From positions 248,001-312,000 of the forward strand of contig NZ_CP100355.1 of NCBI RefSeq assembly GCF_024204665.1: 64,000 nucleotides of DNA, written 5' to 3'. The position numbers and the translations under genes are program-made. Positions within the stretch are counted from its first letter, which is position 1. Every line of letters starts with the position of its first letter. The notes under the pieces were generated by a model. It saw only the letters and a program-made list of their open reading frames with translations, was not told the DNA's origin and ran no database searches. Source of the DNA: Natronosalvus rutilus (GTDB lineage Archaea > Halobacteriota > Halobacteria > Halobacteriales > Natrialbaceae). Positions 42,520 through 50,661 of this stretch are shown in pieces.

Positions 42520-43674
42520 ATGAACACGGACGTCGACCTCACCGAGCGCGAACGGGCGGTCGTCAACGCCTTCCAGGGTGGCTTTCCGGTCGTCGAATCG
42601 CCCTTTGAGCCGGCGGCGACCGCCATGCGCAAGGCCGGGGTCGAGATTACCGCGAGCGAACTCCTCGAGACCGTTCGCGACCTCGACGAACGGGGCGTAC
42701 TCTCCCGGTTCGGCCCCCTCGTGAACGCCCAGGAGATCGGCGGCGCGGCGACCCTGGTCGCAATGTCCGCCCCCGAAGACCGGTTCGACGAGGTCGTCCA
42801 GGCGGTCAACGACCATCTCGAGGTGGCGCACAACTACGAACGCGAGCATCCGCACCTGAACGTTTGGTTCGTCGTGTCGGTAGCAGACGAGGCCGAGGTC
42901 GAGCGAGTGCTCGAGGACATCGAAGCCGAGACTGGCCAGGAGACGTACAACCTGCCCAAACTGCAGGAGTTCCGCGTCGAGGCGAAATTCTACGTCGACG
43001 GCCCCCTCGGAGACGGCGGCCTCGACCTGACCGACCTCGGCCCCGCCGTCGAGCCGACCGACCGCGACTCGCTCACCCCCGCCGAACGCGACCTCGTGCT
43101 CGCGGTCCAGGACGGGTTCCCGATCACCGAGACACCCTACGCCGACGTGGCCGAGGCCATCGGGAAGGACCTCGAGTGGACGCTCGAGACGCTCGCCCGA
43201 TTCGACCGGGAAGGGAAGATTCGACGGATCGGCGTGATCCCGAACCACTACGCGCTCGGATACACGGAAAACGGGATGACGGTCTGGGACGTCCCCGACG
43301 AGGTAGTTTCCGAGGTCGGTCCCGAGGTGGCCGCCCTGCCGTTCGTCACCCACTGCTACGAGCGCCCGCGCCACGAGGGTGTCTGGCCGTACAACGTCTT
43401 CGCGATGACCCACGGTCGGAGCGAAGCCGAGAGCGACCGACGCGTCGAACAGGTCCGAGAGACGATGGCCGAGTACTGGGACGTCACGGACGACGACTGG
43501 GACACCCTGTTCTCGACGCAGATCCTGAAGAAGACCGGGATCAGGCTCGCGGAGCGGGCGGACGCGAACACCGAGGTGGAGACGGGAGCAGAGATGGACA
43601 CGGACACGCAGACGGACACAGACACACAGACAGACACGAACACGCAGACACAACCTGAGGCGGAGCCGCGATAA
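42520..43674 (+). CDS. Fused siroheme decarboxylase AhbA-AhbB
   Basis: A 384-residue protein with two consecutive AhbA/AhbB (NirD/L, Lrp/AsnC-like) units. Each starts with an HTH-like segment. Each then has a family core: H-N-Y-E-R-E-H-P-H-L-N-V-W-F-V-V in the first half, and T-H-C-Y-E-R-P followed by W-P-Y-N-V-F-A-M-T-H-G in the second. In the alternative archaeal heme route, separate AhbA and AhbB decarboxylate siroheme to 12,18-didecarboxysiroheme. Here both lie in one chain. It is followed at once by a SirC-like dehydrogenase and HemA. The tail is a T-D-T-Q-T-D-T hexamer-encoded repeat. Often misannotated as an Lrp regulator. The ATG at 42520 follows TATA-like CTTATG. Confidence 0.85.
   Translation: MNTDVDLTERERAVVNAFQGGFPVVESPFEPAATAMRKAGVEITASELLETVRDLDERGVLSRFGPLVNAQEIGGAATLVAMSAPEDRFDEVVQAVNDHLEVAHNYEREHPHLNVWFVVSVADEAEVERVLEDIEAETGQETYNLPKLQEFRVEAKFYVDGPLGDGGLDLTDLGPAVEPTDRDSLTPAERDLVLAVQDGFPITETPYADVAEAIGKDLEWTLETLARFDREGKIRRIGVIPNHYALGYTENGMTVWDVPDEVVSEVGPEVAALPFVTHCYERPRHEGVWPYNVFAMTHGRSEAESDRRVEQVRETMAEYWDVTDDDWDTLFSTQILKKTGIRLAERADANTEVETGAEMDTDTQTDTDTQTDTNTQTQPEAEPR
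43597..43650. repeat. Hexanucleotide repeat encoding the AhbAB tail
   Basis: Nine in-frame hexamers of the GACACG/CAGACG type (GACACG, GACACG, CAGACG, GACACA, GACACA, CAGACA, GACACG, AACACG, CAGACA) produce a Thr-Asp-Thr-Gln tail. Confidence 0.8.
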
Positions 43675-43693
43675 CCCCCTCGAGACGCTACCG

Positions 43694-44347
43694 ATGATCC
43701 CACTGTTTCACGACTTCACGGACGCAACCGTCCTCGTCGTCGGCGGCGGCCCCGTCGGCGCGCGCAAGGCCCGGCGGTTCGCTCGCGAGGCGCAGGTGTA
43801 CGTCGTCAGTCCCGACTTCGGCGACGCGGACTTCGGCGACGCCGAACGGATTCGAGCGGCTCCCGACCCCGTGGACGTACCGGGGTGGCTCGAGCGCCAC
43901 GACCCCGCGCTCGTCGTTGCCGCAACCGACGACGAGACGGTCAACGACGCCGTCGTCGACGCCGCTCGAGACCGCGGCGTGCTGGTCAACCGGGCCGACA
44001 GGGCCGGATCGCGCGACCCGGGGAGCGTCGTCGTACCCGCGACCGTCGAGGACCCGCCCGTGACCGTCGCCATCGGAACCGGGGGAACCGCACCCGCGCT
44101 GAGCAAGTACCTCAGGCAGGAACTCGAAGACGCGCTGGCAGGCGCCGGCGAGATGGCGACGTTGCTCGCGGAACTGCGAGCGGAACTCAAGGCCCGCGAG
44201 GTCGATCCCGAGCGACGGCGGCAGGTCGTCACAGACGTCGTCAATACGTCGTCGGTTTGGACAGCTTTACGTACGGGTACCACCAACCACCGGCAAGTGA
44301 TCGACGACGTGCTAGCTGAGGAACGACTGGGTGGTGAGTCGCGGTGA
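43694..44347 (+). CDS. Precorrin-2 dehydrogenase / sirohydrochlorin ferrochelatase (SirC/CysG-N-like)
   Basis: A 217-residue NAD-dependent enzyme. The Rossmann motif V-L-V-V-G-G-G-P-V-G-A-R-K-A (about 13-26) begins the protein. Mid-part L-V-V-A-A-T-D-D-E-T-V-N and V-L-V-N-R-A-D, then V-P-A-T-V-E-D-P-P-V-T-V-A-I-G-T-G-G-T-A-P-A-L-S, are the canonical CysG-N/Met8 core. It oxidises precorrin-2 to sirohydrochlorin and may insert iron. The gene lies 19 nt after ahbAB and its stop overlaps the hemA GTG start (GTGA). The three therefore form a tetrapyrrole operon running from 5-aminolevulinate precursor to heme. Confidence 0.9.
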   Translation: MIPLFHDFTDATVLVVGGGPVGARKARRFAREAQVYVVSPDFGDADFGDAERIRAAPDPVDVPGWLERHDPALVVAATDDETVNDAVVDAARDRGVLVNRADRAGSRDPGSVVVPATVEDPPVTVAIGTGGTAPALSKYLRQELEDALAGAGEMATLLAELRAELKAREVDPERRRQVVTDVVNTSSVWTALRTGTTNHRQVIDDVLAEERLGGESR

Positions 44348-45684
44348 TCCGCGCGGGCGTCGTTTCCGGGATGCGGGTGACCCACGAGAGCGGCGGCATC
44401 GACGACATCGCCGCGGCCAGCCCGGAGAGCCAGCGACTGGCCGTGAGCACCCTGGTGTCCGCCCCGGACGTCGAAGAGGCGTACGTCCTCTCGACGTGTA
44501 ACCGGGTCGAGGGCTACGTCGTCACCGCCGACTCAGCCGACGGGCGGGCAACCCTCGAGGCGTTCTTCGAGGGCGTCGACGCGGATGCGGTCATCGCGAG
44601 CGACCACGAGTCGAGTCTCAGACACCTCCTCCGGGTCGCCGCCGGCCTCGAGTCGGTCGTCGTCGGCGAGGACCAGATCATCGGGCAAGTTCGGACCGCC
44701 TACGAGGACGCCCGTTCCGGCGGCGGCATCGGCGAGTTGCTCGAACGGGCCGTCACGAAAGCGATACGGGTCGGAGAACGCGCGCGCACCGAAACGGCGA
44801 TCAACGAGGGCGTCGTCTCCCTGGGCTCGGCCGCGACTCGACTCGCCGCGACAGACCTCGACCTCGAGGGCAAAACCGCCCTCGTCGTCGGCGCCGGCGA
44901 GATGGGGCAACTCGCCGCCCGCAGTCTCGCCGATTCGGGCGTTGACGAGGTCGTCGTCGCCAACAGAACCGTTCCCCACGCCGAACACCTGGTCGACGAC
45001 CTTCCAGTCGAGGGGACGGCCGTTTCCCTCGAGGCGCTCGAAGCGGTCGCGGCCGACGCGGAAGTCGTCGTCGCGGCGACCGGCAGCGCCGACCCGGTCC
45101 TGGAGCCGACCCACCTCGGCGCGCGCGAGCAGGTCGTCGTCGACCTCGGCCAGCCCCGCGACGTCCGCCCTGCCGCCGGTTCCCTCGAGACCGTGACGCT
45201 CTACGATCTGGACGACATCGAGGAACTCACCGCCGAAACCCGCGAGCAGCGCCTGGACGCCGCTCGCGACGTGGAAGCGATCGTCGACGCGGAGTTCGAT
45301 CACCTCTGTGCACAATACAAGCGCGCCCGCGCCGACGAGGTGATCGCGGCGATGTACGAGTCCGCCGAACGACTGAAACGACGCGAACTTGAGACGGCAC
45401 TCTCGCGACTCGAGGCGACGGACGATGGACTCACCGACGATCAGCGCGAGATCATCGAGGCGATGGCCGACGCGCTGGTCGGCCAGCTGCTCGCCCCGCC
45501 GACGAAGAGCCTGCGGGAGGCCGCCGCCGAGGACGACTGGGCGACGATCAACACAGCCCTGCAGTTGTTCGATCCGGACTTCGGCGACGACGGGGTCGTC
45601 ACGGCCGGTGCGAGGACGGCGGCGGTCACGAGTGAAGCGTCCACCGACCGGGACGCCTCGATCGGCGCGCTCGACGACGATTGA
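44344..45684 (+). CDS. hemA: Glutamyl-tRNA reductase HemA
   Basis: A 446-residue enzyme reducing glutamyl-tRNA to glutamate-1-semialdehyde with NADPH, the first step of C5 tetrapyrrole synthesis. Catalytic Cys52 is in L-S-T-C-N-R-V-E. V-V-G-E-D-Q-I-I-G-Q-V and G-S-A-A-T-R-L-A follow. The NADPH domain starts V-V-G-A-G-E-M-G-Q-L-A near 180-190. The dimerisation helices lie after residue 300. A C-terminal tail of about 40 acidic residues is extra. The start is GTG at 44344, overlapping the previous stop by 4 nt. Confidence 0.95.
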   Translation: MIRAGVVSGMRVTHESGGIDDIAAASPESQRLAVSTLVSAPDVEEAYVLSTCNRVEGYVVTADSADGRATLEAFFEGVDADAVIASDHESSLRHLLRVAAGLESVVVGEDQIIGQVRTAYEDARSGGGIGELLERAVTKAIRVGERARTETAINEGVVSLGSAATRLAATDLDLEGKTALVVGAGEMGQLAARSLADSGVDEVVVANRTVPHAEHLVDDLPVEGTAVSLEALEAVAADAEVVVAATGSADPVLEPTHLGAREQVVVDLGQPRDVRPAAGSLETVTLYDLDDIEELTAETREQRLDAARDVEAIVDAEFDHLCAQYKRARADEVIAAMYESAERLKRRELETALSRLEATDDGLTDDQREIIEAMADALVGQLLAPPTKSLREAAAEDDWATINTALQLFDPDFGDDGVVTAGARTAAVTSEASTDRDASIGALDDD

Positions 45685-45733
45685 GGCGGCCGTCGGCACA
45701 ATCGTTATTTCACTGGCTTGCGTTCGAGTGATT

Positions 45734-46015
45734 ATGGCGGACGTACTTTCCGACGACGAGATCTCGGACCGACTCCCGGCAGCGTGGGACCGCGACGGCG
45801 ACGAAATCGTTCGCGTCTACGAGTTCGACGACTACCTGCGCGGCGTGAACTTCGCCCAGATGGTCGGCGAAATCGCCGAATCACAGTTTCACCACCCCGA
45901 AATAACGATTCGGTACGACGAAGTCGAGATTCGGCTCACGACCCACGACGCCGGCGGGATCACGGAGAACGACCTCGAGATGGCGGAGTTGATCGAGTCC
46001 GAACACGACGCCTGA
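45734..46015 (+). CDS. Pterin-4a-carbinolamine dehydratase (PCD/DCoH family)
   Basis: A 93-residue single-domain protein. The PCD motif is Q-F-H-H-P-E-I (about 57-63) with the later T-H-D-A-G-G-I-T-E-N-D, and the opening L-S-D-D-E-I-S-D-R-L-P-A-A-W is family-typical. It dehydrates 4a-hydroxytetrahydrobiopterin or a related pterin. Archaeal members may act in tetrahydromethanopterin or molybdopterin routes. It lies 49 nt after hemA and 9 nt before the LWR-type gene, so it may be co-transcribed with both. GTTATTT about 27 nt upstream could serve as its own TATA box. Confidence 0.88.
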   Translation: MADVLSDDEISDRLPAAWDRDGDEIVRVYEFDDYLRGVNFAQMVGEIAESQFHHPEITIRYDEVEIRLTTHDAGGITENDLEMAELIESEHDA

Positions 46016-46024
46016 CAGGCACGG

Positions 46025-46432
46025 ATGGAGGCCCATTACGCGTTCCTGGTCGAAGCCAGACTCACGCCCGTCGACCCCGGGCTGACAGTCGATTCACCCG
46101 TCGTCGAGCGACGCTGTCTGCTCGAGGCGGCCGAACCCGGCAACCAGGGGTGGCGGCTGTTTCGCGACCTCCTCTGGCGCGGCGAACTCGGCGACGAGCG
46201 CCACGCTGGAGCGTTGATCTCCGAGAAACTCGGGCTGCCAGTCGAGGCCGTCGAGTTCCGGGCGTTCTACGCGGACGAACCCTACCTCGAGGCCCTGAAA
46301 TCGGCGGTCGGGGACGACCTCGAGTCCTTCAAGGCCGACGACGTCACCGAGGTCCTCTCGAAGTACTTTGGGTCGTCGCTCGAGGTTGGGGTCGATCCGA
46401 TGGGCGGCCCCGACGGATCCGGCACGGACTGA
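46025..46432 (+). CDS. LWR-type haloarchaeal small protein
   Basis: A 135-residue soluble acidic protein with F-R-D-L-L-W-R-G-E-L-G-D-E near residue 50. This fits the haloarchaeal family named LWR-salt for its L-W-R motif. Another region reads E-K-L-G-L-P-V-E-A-V-E-F-R-A-F-Y-A-D-E-P-Y-L, then L-S-K-Y-F-G-S-S-L near the C-terminus. The role is unknown. The position 9 nt after the pterin dehydratase suggests a joint transcript. The ending M-G-G-P-D-G-S-G-T-D is disordered. Confidence 0.7.
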   Translation: MEAHYAFLVEARLTPVDPGLTVDSPVVERRCLLEAAEPGNQGWRLFRDLLWRGELGDERHAGALISEKLGLPVEAVEFRAFYADEPYLEALKSAVGDDLESFKADDVTEVLSKYFGSSLEVGVDPMGGPDGSGTD

Positions 46433-46567
46433 CGCCGTCGAGTCGATACTGACTGGTGGCCGATGCCATCGATTTTTCGGCAGATAAACGGTCACCGCGC
46501 CGTCGAACCGGTGGTCAACTGTACCGCCGAATCGAACTCGAGTTCGAGGTCGAGTGCGACCGTCGCG

Positions 46568-46630
46568 ACCAGGTTCGAGCCTGGTGCCACCTGGTTCGAG
46601 CCCGGGGCCAGCAATTTCGAACCCGACCTC
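46568..46630. repeat. Three imperfect 21-bp tandem repeats
   Basis: ACCAGGTTCGAGCCTGGTGCC, an ACCTGGTTCGAGCCCGGGGCC copy and a weaker third copy (with AATTTCGAACCC) are head to tail in the spacer before the Ste24-like gene. Each copy has an inverted CAGG/CCTG arm around TTCGA, so each could fold as a small hairpin or bind a dimer. Confidence 0.7.
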
Positions 46631-46669
46631 ACCAACAGCGTTAACTCACCCGCGTGACAGGAGTCGGGT

Positions 46670-47956
46670 ATGCTCGGCTATCACCTCGCGTTTCTCGTCC
46701 TGGTCGTCGGGACGACCGCGTTCTTCAGTGCGCTCTCGTTCCTGAACGTCCGCTACGGCGAACGGGCGCTCGAGCGCGAGCAAGAGTGGGTCACCTCGCG
46801 TCTGGACTTCGACGACCTCGACCGCGTGGCCGCCTACCAGCAGGCGACAACCCGGCTCTCACAGGTTCAGACCTGGGTCACCCTCGCGCTCGTCCTCGCC
46901 GCGCTCTACTCCGGGGCGCTCGGCGCCGTCGTGGACGCACTCGAGGGACTGGGGTACGGCCCGGTCGTCACCGGCGTCGGCTTCTTCGCCGGCGTCCTCG
47001 TCGCCCTCCAGTTGTTATCGCTCCCTTTCGACGCCTACGCCACGTTCGTGATCGAGGAGCGGTTTGACTTCAACGAACAGACGCCAGCCCTGTTCGTCAA
47101 GGATCTCGTCCTCGGGACGCTCGTCGGTGTCGTCATCACCGCCGCGCTCGCCGCCGGCGTCCTCTGGTTCGTCGACGTGGTTCCGACCTACTGGCCCCTC
47201 GCCGCCGTCGCCCTCTACGTCGCCTTCTCGCTCGCGATGCTCGTCGTCTACCCGCGCGTGATCGCCCCGCTGTTCAACGACTTTGAGCCGATCGAGACCG
47301 GCGACCTCCGGGAGGCCGTCGAGCGCGTCTTCGAACGCGCGGGCTTCACCTGCGACGGCATCTACCTCATGGACGCGAGCAAGCGCTCCTCACACTCGAA
47401 CGCCTACTTCGTCGGCTTCGGACGGACCAAACGGGTCGTCCTCTTCGATACGCTGGTCGATCAGATGACCCTCGAGCAGGTCGAGGCCGTCCTCGCTCAC
47501 GAACTCGCCCACTGGAAGCGCGCGCACATCTGGAAGCAGTTCGGCGTCGGCACCCTCCGCGTGGGCGCAATGTTCGTCGCGCTCTGGGCGCTCCTCCAGA
47601 CCTCGTGGCTGTACGCGATGTTCGGCCTCCCGGAGACCGCCTACGTCGGCCTCGCCGTCGGCGCGCTCTGGATCCAGCCGCTGGCGAAGCTCACCCGACC
47701 ACTCGAGAACAAACTGTCTCTGGCCCACGAGCGAGAGGCCGACGCGTTCGCGATCGAGGTCATGGGAAGCGGCCAACCGCTGATCGACGGGCTCTGTCGG
47801 CTGACCAGCGAGAACCTCTCGAACCCGTTCCCACACCCGTGGTACGCAACGTTCCACTACACCCACCCGCCGATTCCCGACCGGATTCGCTACATCCAGG
47901 GCCTCGATGGCGAGTCACCGGAATCGACGGACCCGGCGGTCGCAGACGGCGCCTGA
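46670..47956 (+). CDS. M48-family CAAX-type (Ste24-like) zinc metalloprotease
   Basis: A 428-residue integral membrane protease. Seven or so transmembrane helices are visible. The zinc site is H-E-L-A-H at 277-281 with the third ligand in H-E-R-E-A-D at 353-358. The length and the A-S-K-R-S-S-H-S-N-A-Y-F-V-G-F-G block match Ste24-like M48A proteins more than HtpX, which is about 290 residues. It would degrade misfolded or unassembled membrane proteins. CAAX processing is unlikely in archaea. The ATG at 46670 follows GGAGTCGGGT, and GTTAACTC lies near 46641. Confidence 0.88.
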   Translation: MLGYHLAFLVLVVGTTAFFSALSFLNVRYGERALEREQEWVTSRLDFDDLDRVAAYQQATTRLSQVQTWVTLALVLAALYSGALGAVVDALEGLGYGPVVTGVGFFAGVLVALQLLSLPFDAYATFVIEERFDFNEQTPALFVKDLVLGTLVGVVITAALAAGVLWFVDVVPTYWPLAAVALYVAFSLAMLVVYPRVIAPLFNDFEPIETGDLREAVERVFERAGFTCDGIYLMDASKRSSHSNAYFVGFGRTKRVVLFDTLVDQMTLEQVEAVLAHELAHWKRAHIWKQFGVGTLRVGAMFVALWALLQTSWLYAMFGLPETAYVGLAVGALWIQPLAKLTRPLENKLSLAHEREADAFAIEVMGSGQPLIDGLCRLTSENLSNPFPHPWYATFHYTHPPIPDRIRYIQGLDGESPESTDPAVADGA

Positions 47957-47994
47957 ACGTCACCTTCCGCCGACCGAAACCATTTATGCCCGCC

Positions 47995-48004
47995 GATTTA
48001 AATC
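47995..48004. promoter_or_regulatory. Palindrome GATTTAAATC before the PadR gene
   Basis: This perfect 10-bp palindrome overlaps the expected TATA/initiation zone about 10-19 nt upstream of the ATG, followed by AGGAGC. It is a candidate autoregulatory site. Confidence 0.4.
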
Positions 48005-48013
48005 AGGAGCATA

Positions 48014-48541
48014 ATGCGGAAAAGTGGGCCGCCGAAAGGCATCATCGCGTACCTCGTCCTCGAGTTGCTCGAGGAGAAACCCCGATACGGCTACGAAATT
48101 CTCAAGGAAATCCGTGAGATCAGCGGTGGCCACTGGGAGCCGTCCTACGGGTCGGTGTACCCGATCCTCTACAAGTTCGAGGAGAAGGGGTGGGCCGAGC
48201 GCATCGAACGCGAGGACGAACCCGACCGAAAGTACTTCGAGCTCACCGACGATGGGCAGGCCGAACTCGAGAACCGACGGGATGACAGTGCCGAGAAGGC
48301 GCGCGATTTCGCGGACGTGATCCTCGGGTTCTTCCACGTCTACGCCGCCTTCTCGACGGACGAGCGGTTCGACATTCCCGAACTCGAGGGCCAGTGGCGT
48401 TTCGACGAGACGTTCAGCGCGTGGGTCGTCGAACAGGTGGTTCGCCACCACGAGCACTACTTCGATGCGACGTTCGAGCGAATCGACGACACGCCCGAGG
48501 AGTTCTACGAACGACAGGGAATCGACGAGTCCGACTCCTGA
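48014..48541 (+). CDS. PadR-family transcriptional regulator
   Basis: A 175-residue PadR regulator with an N-terminal winged HTH: I-A-Y-L-V-L-E-L-L-E-E-K-P-R-Y-G-Y-E-I, W-E-P-S-Y-G-S-V-Y-P-I-L-Y-K-F-E-E-K-G, and wing E-D-E-P-D-R-K-Y-F-E-L-T-D. The C-terminal helical part (about 95-165) would dimerise. The upstream region has TATA-like CATTTATG, the palindrome GATTTAAATC at 47995-48004 and AGGAGC just before the ATG. Autoregulation at the palindrome is plausible. It is unrelated in length to the second PadR-type gene at 57562. Confidence 0.88.
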   Translation: MRKSGPPKGIIAYLVLELLEEKPRYGYEILKEIREISGGHWEPSYGSVYPILYKFEEKGWAERIEREDEPDRKYFELTDDGQAELENRRDDSAEKARDFADVILGFFHVYAAFSTDERFDIPELEGQWRFDETFSAWVVEQVVRHHEHYFDATFERIDDTPEEFYERQGIDESDS

Positions 48542-48581
48542 ACTTCGGGCTCTCGAGTTCGGGGCCTTCGGCAGATCAAGA

Positions 48582-50252
48582 TCAGCATTCCCGCTCGGCG
48601 GACAGCCCCGTGATTTCGAATCGTGCACCCTCAGTCGATCCGTCGGCGAGCGCGAGCGTCCACCCGTGGGCGTCGACGATCGTTCGGACGAGCTCGAGGC
48701 CGTACCCCGTTCCGTCGGGCGAAGTCGTGTACCCTGGATCGAAAATCGCCTCGCGCTCGGTGTCAGGGATTCCGGTGCCCGTATCTTCGACGAAGATGCC
48801 ACCGTCGAAGTCACCGACGGTTATTTCGACTTCCGGGCCGCCGTGTTCGATGGCGTTCCGCAGGAGGTTCTCGAACACGTGCTGGACCGTCGTCGGGTCG
48901 GCATAGATAGTCCGATCGGTCTCGACGGCGAGGGTCGCCTGTTTCGTGTCGACGGCGCTCCAGGCAGTGTCCAGCACACTTCCCAGGGAAATTTCCGCTC
49001 GCTCGCCGACTCGGTCGCCTCGCCGGGCCAATGCGAGGATGTCGGTCACGATGCTCTCCATTCGTGAGTGTGCAATCGCGACGTTCTCGAGCGCCTCGCT
49101 GTCTGCGTCTTCGCGAGCGAGTTCGAGGTAGCCCTGGGCGACCGCCAGCGGGTTCCGGAGGTCGTGGGACACGGTCGCCGCAAACGCGTCCATCTGCTCG
49201 TACTGCGTCTCGAGTTGGCGCCTGGAGTGTTGGCTTTCCGTCACGTCGCGCAAGACGACGACCCATCCGACCCGTCGATTTCCGCGCTCGAGCGGTTCGG
49301 CGAGCGGTCTGACGTATCGGACCTCACCGTCGACGTCGATCGGAATCGGCTCGTCCTCACCCGTGAGCGTTTCGAGGTCGAACGAGGGAAGCAGCGACGC
49401 GAGGGGCGACCCGAAGTCGCCCCCGAGGTGCTCGAGCAGCGTTCGTCCCCGCTCGTTCACGTGCACGATTTGACCGTCGGCGTCGAGGACGAACGTGCCG
49501 TCGGGCGAGTATTTGATGACCGTCGCGTAGGCGAGCGGGGGGAGTGAAAAGAGGCGGTAGCTGAAGATGGCGATCGCGAACGCGGTGGCGGCGATCGCCC
49601 CCGATACCGGGACCAGGTTTATCGTGTCGGATCCGAACGGCGGGACGGCAGATTTCGACAGGACCGCGAACACGAGCGGACTCGCGGCGCCGACGGTGAG
49701 CAGGCCCGCCTGCTGGTAGTACGACGGACCGACGCGCCTGGCCTCCAGGCCGATGACGACGATCGCGGCGACCGTCAACGCGAGGGTGTACAGGCTGAAC
49801 ACGTAGAATACAGGCCCGTCCTCGACACGAACCAGGGTCAAGTCCCCTTCCATGACGTTTACGCCAGCGATGACGGCGTCGTCGGGCCCGACGAAGAGCA
49901 GTACGACGAACAGCGTCGGAATAGCTATGACGCCGGCGACGACGTCCCATCGAAGCCACCGGTGGCGGTCGGTGCAGGCGAGGGCGAACAGGAACAGTAA
50001 TGGCGAGACGAGCGCCACGCCGACGTGGAGGAGCTGGTAGAACAGCAGTTTCACGTCCGGGTCGGTATGAAGCAATTTGAGCGCCGAAAAGCCCGTCCAC
50101 AGGAACGCACCGAGCGAGAGGCCGAAAAAAAGGACGACCGACGAGTCCGCTCCCCGGGTTCGCACGCGAAACAGGGTGTAAACAACGATTATAAACGTAA
50201 CTATCGTTGCAAAGAGAATTGGGAGTACGACTGGCGTGTATTGCCAACTCAC
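48582..50252 (-). CDS. 7TM-PAS sensor histidine kinase
   Basis: A 556-residue membrane histidine kinase. The first about 230 residues hold seven hydrophobic helices of the His_kinase_N/7TM type, beginning V-S-W-Q-Y-T-P-V-V-L-P. A PAS domain (about 240-350) follows. The dimerisation box S-H-D-L-R-N-P-L-A has the phospho-His near 370. ATPase motifs are N-L-L-R-N-A-I-E-H, V-E-D-T-G-T-G-I and G-T-G-Y-G-L-E. Unlike G-x-G-L-G-L, the G2 box is G-T-G-Y-G-L-E. The GTG at 50252 is chosen over the ATG at 50279, since W-Q-Y-T-P starts the first helix in relatives. No response regulator is adjacent. Confidence 0.85.
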   Translation of the reverse strand: MSWQYTPVVLPILFATIVTFIIVVYTLFRVRTRGADSSVVLFFGLSLGAFLWTGFSALKLLHTDPDVKLLFYQLLHVGVALVSPLLFLFALACTDRHRWLRWDVVAGVIAIPTLFVVLLFVGPDDAVIAGVNVMEGDLTLVRVEDGPVFYVFSLYTLALTVAAIVVIGLEARRVGPSYYQQAGLLTVGAASPLVFAVLSKSAVPPFGSDTINLVPVSGAIAATAFAIAIFSYRLFSLPPLAYATVIKYSPDGTFVLDADGQIVHVNERGRTLLEHLGGDFGSPLASLLPSFDLETLTGEDEPIPIDVDGEVRYVRPLAEPLERGNRRVGWVVVLRDVTESQHSRRQLETQYEQMDAFAATVSHDLRNPLAVAQGYLELAREDADSEALENVAIAHSRMESIVTDILALARRGDRVGERAEISLGSVLDTAWSAVDTKQATLAVETDRTIYADPTTVQHVFENLLRNAIEHGGPEVEITVGDFDGGIFVEDTGTGIPDTEREAIFDPGYTTSPDGTGYGLELVRTIVDAHGWTLALADGSTEGARFEITGLSAEREC

Positions 50253-50661
50253 ACGACATACAGGGAAAGCGCACCACATGAGTGTATTGGCTGATCTCGA
50301 GGCGTTCAGCGAAGACGTGGCAGGAAATAATCATCCCGTTGGTTTCTCTCGAGGTGCCCGACCGCGTCGTTCCGTTCCCCCATCACCTGTGGCTCGTGCT
50401 GGTTCTCCGAGCAAGACCTCTGTGACGACTCGAATCCAACGCCGAGATGGCACGTGAGGAGAGAGGCCACCTCCCTTCCCCCTACCCTACGGGCCGCTTC
50501 GGGTTCTCGCACGTGCTCGGCGAGTTCGACGGCGGCCAGGCGGAATACCTGCACGCACCTTACGTCGACGTCGGCTCGGTCACAATCGAATCGGACCTCG
50601 AGGGACGCTCGGCCGCCAACGGACGTCTCGAAGCGTCCACAATTGATTTCGCAGAATTCAC
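50253..50661. other. 409-bp spacer between two histidine kinases
   Basis: No frame has haloarchaeal coding character. It should carry the promoter of the 7TM-PAS kinase on the minus strand near 50280. Nothing else is recognised. Confidence 0.4.

Noticed and set aside
46568-46609. GGTTCGAGCC words resembling tRNA T-arms
   Set aside because: The words come from the tandem repeat. No acceptor stem, anticodon arm or D-arm can be built around them.
46463-46657. 64-codon frame with F-E-P-G-A repeats
   Set aside because: The repeats reflect the 21-bp DNA repeats. The rest is Ser/Arg/Asn-rich without acidic bias, so it looks like spacer rather than a gene.
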